From assembly GCA_014381795.1 (NCBI GenBank), contig JACNKY010000369.1, positions 1 through 16,367 of the forward strand: DNA of 16,367 nucleotides, given 5' to 3'. The DNA comes from Pseudomonadota bacterium (GTDB taxonomy: Bacteria > SAR324 > NAC60-12). The translations under genes were made by a program, and so were the position numbers. Positions 14,129-16,367 of the stretch are shown piece after piece. Numbering within the stretch: the first letter of the stretch is position 1; each line of letters starts with the position of its first letter. Under the pieces are notes generated by a model. That model worked only from the letters and a program-made list of their open reading frames with translations. It had not been told where the DNA came from and ran no database searches.

Positions 14129-14419
14129 CTACCATCTCATTATTTCATAAACAATGGTGCTGAAAACAATAGGGCACCCTTTTGCGATTTTTTCAGCTTC
14201 ATCAAGGTTTTTGGCTTTAATGATTGTGAAACCGGTGGTGGAGTCTTTTCCGAAAGGAAGCTCTGTGGTTCCCGTTGCTGAAATTTCCCTGCCACCTTGG
14301 TGAAAACCTCCCTTATCAACCTGTATGTCTGCAATTGACTCAAACCATTTGCCCCATGCACCCATTTGTTCAGGCGTTGGTTTTTCAAATCCGTTATGTA
14401 AAATCAGGTAGTCGTTCAT
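14129..14419 (-). CDS. YCII-domain protein
   Basis: This 96-residue protein has the ferredoxin-like YCII fold: MNDYLILHNGFEKPTPEQMG at the start, GREISATGTTELPFGKDSTT in the middle and LDEAEKIAKGCPIVFSTIVY, then EIMRW, at the end. Family members are small, dimeric and mostly uncharacterised; some act on chlorinated or peroxidised compounds. I chose the ATG at 14417-14419 because AAGGAA stands seven bases before it and the domain begins here. The open frame extends upstream to an ATG at 14461, but those 14 residues are not part of the domain. It stands alone among decayed genes. Confidence 0.8.
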   Translation of the reverse strand: MNDYLILHNGFEKPTPEQMGAWGKWFESIADIQVDKGGFHQGGREISATGTTELPFGKDSTTGFTIIKAKNLDEAEKIAKGCPIVFSTIVYEIMRW

Positions 14420-14652
14420 GTTAGTTTCCTTGTTAATTTTATTAAAAAAGTTGTGTTCCATCCGTTTGTGTAGGAGCTACTTCAGCCTCTCCTGAAAACA
14501 GTAACACAATAACTGCGGTATTCTTCATTAAAGCTAACCGCATCTTTCCGCAGCAAGATAAAATCACTCATTCAGCAAGCAGGTAATCTTAATTATGCTG
14601 AGACTCTGCTAATCAAACAGCATGGATAAAAAATCACAATTCTTGAAAAAAC
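14420..14652. other. gene-free stretch between the YCII gene and the GST remnant
   Basis: I see no conserved coding block here on either strand. By position it may hold the unrecognisable remainder of the glutathione S-transferase gene that begins at 14784, since a GST of about 200 codons would extend across this interval. CTGCGG and CCGCAG can pair over a long loop (about 14515-14557), with no clear meaning. Confidence 0.45.
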
Positions 14653-14784
14653 GAGTTCCCTTAACGTACTGACAAATAAAAGTCGCTGATCCTCAAATGG
14701 AATTTCGCCAATACACATTGCCAGTCGTGCAGGTTCTCAACGTTCACCATGAAAATCGAAATATGATAACATTATTTTGCTCAT
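14653..14784 (-). pseudogene. glutathione S-transferase, N-terminal remnant
   Basis: From ATG at 14784 the frame reads MSKIMLSYFDFHGER, TGA, then EPARLAMCIGEIPFEDQRLL. This is the N-terminal thioredoxin-fold half of a sigma-type GST (canonical pattern LxYFxxxGRGEPxRLxxxxxGxxxEDxR), including the catalytic-type Tyr8. The TGA at codon 16 replaces what is usually Gly. Beyond about residue 37 the match fades and the frame closes at a TAA further on. The ribosome binding site AAGGAG (14793-14798) is intact with eight-base spacing, so decay of the coding part seems to be under way while the translation signal persists. Confidence 0.72.
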
Positions 14785-14813
14785 CTTTACTACTCCTTAA
14801 GTTAAAAGTAGAT

Positions 14814-14848
14814 TATTAAAAACCAGTGATTTTAATATTTCATCACTG
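14814..14848 (-). terminator. Rho-independent terminator of the tag gene
   Basis: Read on the - strand, CAGTGAT (14842-14848) pairs with ATCACTG (14824-14830) across an 11-base loop, and GG then TTTTT follows. It begins eight bases past the tag stop codon. Confidence 0.7.
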
Positions 14849-14856
14849 CTTTGTCT

Positions 14857-15498
14857 TTAGAATGGATAATTCGGTGGTTCAAACTCACTCCGCAAGGTTT
14901 CAACTATCTTATGGCTGGCACAGCCCTCCAGATGATCATTCACCAAACCCATCGCCTGCATGAAAGCATAGGCTGTTGTAGGTCCAAAAAATTTCCAGCC
15001 ACGATTCTTCAAGTCTTTACTTAATAATTGAGAGGTCTTGGTGATGCTTGGAATCGGGTGGCTGTATTCACCTTTACCAATGTGTGTTTCAGGCGAAGCA
15101 GGCTGCCACTGCCAAATGTAGGCAGCAAGACTGCCAAACTCATCAACAAGCTCAATTGCGCGACTTGCATTATTGATGGTCGCTTCTATTTTACCACGAT
15201 GACGAATGATACCTGAATTCTCTAAGAGCCTCGCAACATTGTTATCATCAAAGCCTGAAATCTTACTAAAGTTGAAACCGGCGAATGCTTGCCGGAAATT
15301 TTCCCGTTTACGCAGAATTGTCAGCCATGAAAGACCGGACTGAAAACCTTCCAGACAAATTTTTTCAAAAAGCTGAATATCATTGGAGACGGGACGTCCC
15401 CACTCTTCGTCATGGTAATTTCGGTAATCCAGATGATCGTTATCCCACCAGCAACGAGTAATTCCATCTTCAGCTGTATGTAAGTGTTTATGATCCAT
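14857..15498 (-). CDS. tag: 3-methyladenine DNA glycosylase I
   Basis: This 213-residue base-excision repair enzyme removes 3-methyladenine from alkylated DNA. Alignment by eye to E. coli Tag gives the structural zinc ligands Cys16 (TRCWW), His29 (NYHDEEWG), His189 and Cys193 (GLVNDHLEGC). The catalytic-pocket Glu50 and Trp58 (CLEGFQSGLSWLT) match E. coli Glu38 and Trp46. The block SGIIRHRGKIEATINNA (95-111) is the helix-hairpin-helix region, and KFFGPTTAYAFMQAMGLVND (169-188) is typical. It has about 12 extra residues before the zinc Cys. No good Shine-Dalgarno precedes ATG 15498. A clear terminator follows the gene. Confidence 0.96.
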   Translation of the reverse strand: MDHKHLHTAEDGITRCWWDNDHLDYRNYHDEEWGRPVSNDIQLFEKICLEGFQSGLSWLTILRKRENFRQAFAGFNFSKISGFDDNNVARLLENSGIIRHRGKIEATINNASRAIELVDEFGSLAAYIWQWQPASPETHIGKGEYSHPIPSITKTSQLLSKDLKNRGWKFFGPTTAYAFMQAMGLVNDHLEGCASHKIVETLRSEFEPPNYPF

Positions 15499-15606
15499 TT
15501 TGTGAATTTTTCGTTAATTGAAGTGAAGTGCACAGCAAGTCAAAGACAGTTTCCGGACTGCATTCATCTGTATTTGTTAGCTTTATCTGATTTTTTACTG
15601 AATTAA

Positions 15607-16353
15607 TCAAACTAAAACTTGTATTAACAACACAGCTGCTAATGTAAACAGCAATGCTCTGATAATTTTTTGGTAGAATTTTTCATTGATTTTTTTCTTT
15701 AGAGCAATTCCGACATACAAGCCAATTGAGCTGACAATGAGCATTACAGACGAAGTTGAAAGTTCATTCAGCGTAAATTCATCATTGAGAGTGAATAAAA
15801 GGATCTGGATGATTTTACCAAATAAAAAGCATAAATTAGCAGCCTGTACAATTTCACTTTTTGAATGTTTTGACTCCAGAGAATAGATAATAAGTACAGG
15901 TCCCATAACATTCGTCAGACCCCCTACAACCCCGGCTGAAACTCCAAAAATGAGTTTTGAGAGTCTCGGATAAACTCTGATCCATGAAAGTTCTAACTTT
16001 GTTTTTTCAAAAAGCAGATAAATTAAAATTACTATTCCAAGCAACCCCTTAAAATAAGTGGAATTAACAGACAGCAAAATTTGCGTTCCTACAGCACTCC
16101 CCAGTAGGGCGTATAAAGCCAGTGAAAGGTGCCGCCGGGCTGCAAGAAAAACATCTCCCTCACTAATTAAACTGATCATATTTGCCAGCAGTGTTGGGAT
16201 AAATGTTAAGACAATTGCTGTTTGAAGGTCGGTAAAAAGTGCTAACAGCGGGGTTGCCACCATCGGAAAGCCAAAGCCGATACTTCCATGAATAAAGGCT
16301 GCTAAGCAGAATATAAATGTAATAAATATCCAGGCCTCATAGCTAAAATTCAT
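15607..16353 (-). CDS. TauE/SafE-family membrane permease
   Basis: This 248-residue inner-membrane protein has about eight hydrophobic helices in two related halves, the usual TauE/SafE layout. The first half has FIHGSIGFGFPMVATPLLAL (21-40), containing the G-x-G-F-G-x-P signature, then SAVGTQILLSVN near 86-97. The second half has FGVSAGVVGGLTNVMGPVLI (136-155). Members export sulfite, sulfonates or other organic anions; the substrate here is not evident. The likely ATG at 16353 lies 14 bases from the window edge, so the upstream signal cannot be judged fully. The gene ends 108 bases before tag on the same strand. Confidence 0.9.
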   Translation of the reverse strand: MNFSYEAWIFITFIFCLAAFIHGSIGFGFPMVATPLLALFTDLQTAIVLTFIPTLLANMISLISEGDVFLAARRHLSLALYALLGSAVGTQILLSVNSTYFKGLLGIVILIYLLFEKTKLELSWIRVYPRLSKLIFGVSAGVVGGLTNVMGPVLIIYSLESKHSKSEIVQAANLCFLFGKIIQILLFTLNDEFTLNELSTSSVMLIVSSIGLYVGIALKKKINEKFYQKIIRALLFTLAAVLLIQVLV

Positions 16354-16367
16354 GAGAAGTTTAATCC

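Noticed and set aside
14420..14461. Upstream ATG for the YCII gene
   Set aside because: The 14 extra residues are outside the domain, and the ribosome binding site AAGGAA fits the ATG at 14419.

Overview
The window reads as AT-rich, gram-negative, probably marine proteobacterial DNA. SAR324-like or another lineage rich in dimethylglycine/sarcosine dehydrogenases would fit, but that is inference: there is no rRNA or other phylogenetic marker here. I found no tRNA, rRNA, CRISPR array, transposase or integrase.

Layout. (1) 1-462: a badly decayed NIPSNAP-family gene. (2) 463-3615, + strand: an 812-residue dimethylglycine/sarcosine-dehydrogenase-type flavoprotein fused to a GcvT-like folate domain, then a LysE/RhtB exporter. 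(3) 3641-4441, - strand: a DODA/YgiD-type extradiol dioxygenase. (4) 4531-5065: two gene fragments abutting on opposite strands, the 3' end of a methyltransferase and the 3' end of a second, diverged DMGDH-like gene. (5) 5428-8916, - strand: a five-gene zinc-uptake operon of the Zrg type: small membrane protein, ZrgA (DUF2796), LolD-like ATPase, FtsX/MacB-like permease, DUF3299 protein. (6) 9105-12278, - strand: the intact methyltransferase, a cytoplasmic molybdopterin oxidoreductase and a pterin-4a-carbinolamine dehydratase. (7) 12388-14784: two GNAT acetyltransferases and a YCII-domain protein among remnants of a VOC-like, a TauE/SafE-like and a glutathione S-transferase gene. (8) 14857-16353, - strand: 3-methyladenine DNA glycosylase I with a clear terminator, and an intact TauE/SafE permease.

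The main structural observation is that the zinc operon lies between two direct copies of a 345-bp segment (4531-4875 and 9103-9447) that I count as identical at 344 of 345 positions. One copy is the tail of the intact methyltransferase gene and the other is a free-standing fragment. This is the arrangement left by single-crossover (Campbell-type) integration of a circular DNA. Recombination between the copies would remove the zinc operon and leave an intact methyltransferase gene beside the dioxygenase gene. A misassembly at the repeat must be excluded.

The second theme is gene decay. At least four genes (NIPSNAP, GST, TauE/SafE-like, DMGDH paralogue) survive only as fragments or with several lesions, and the GST remnant still has a strong ribosome binding site in front of its start codon.
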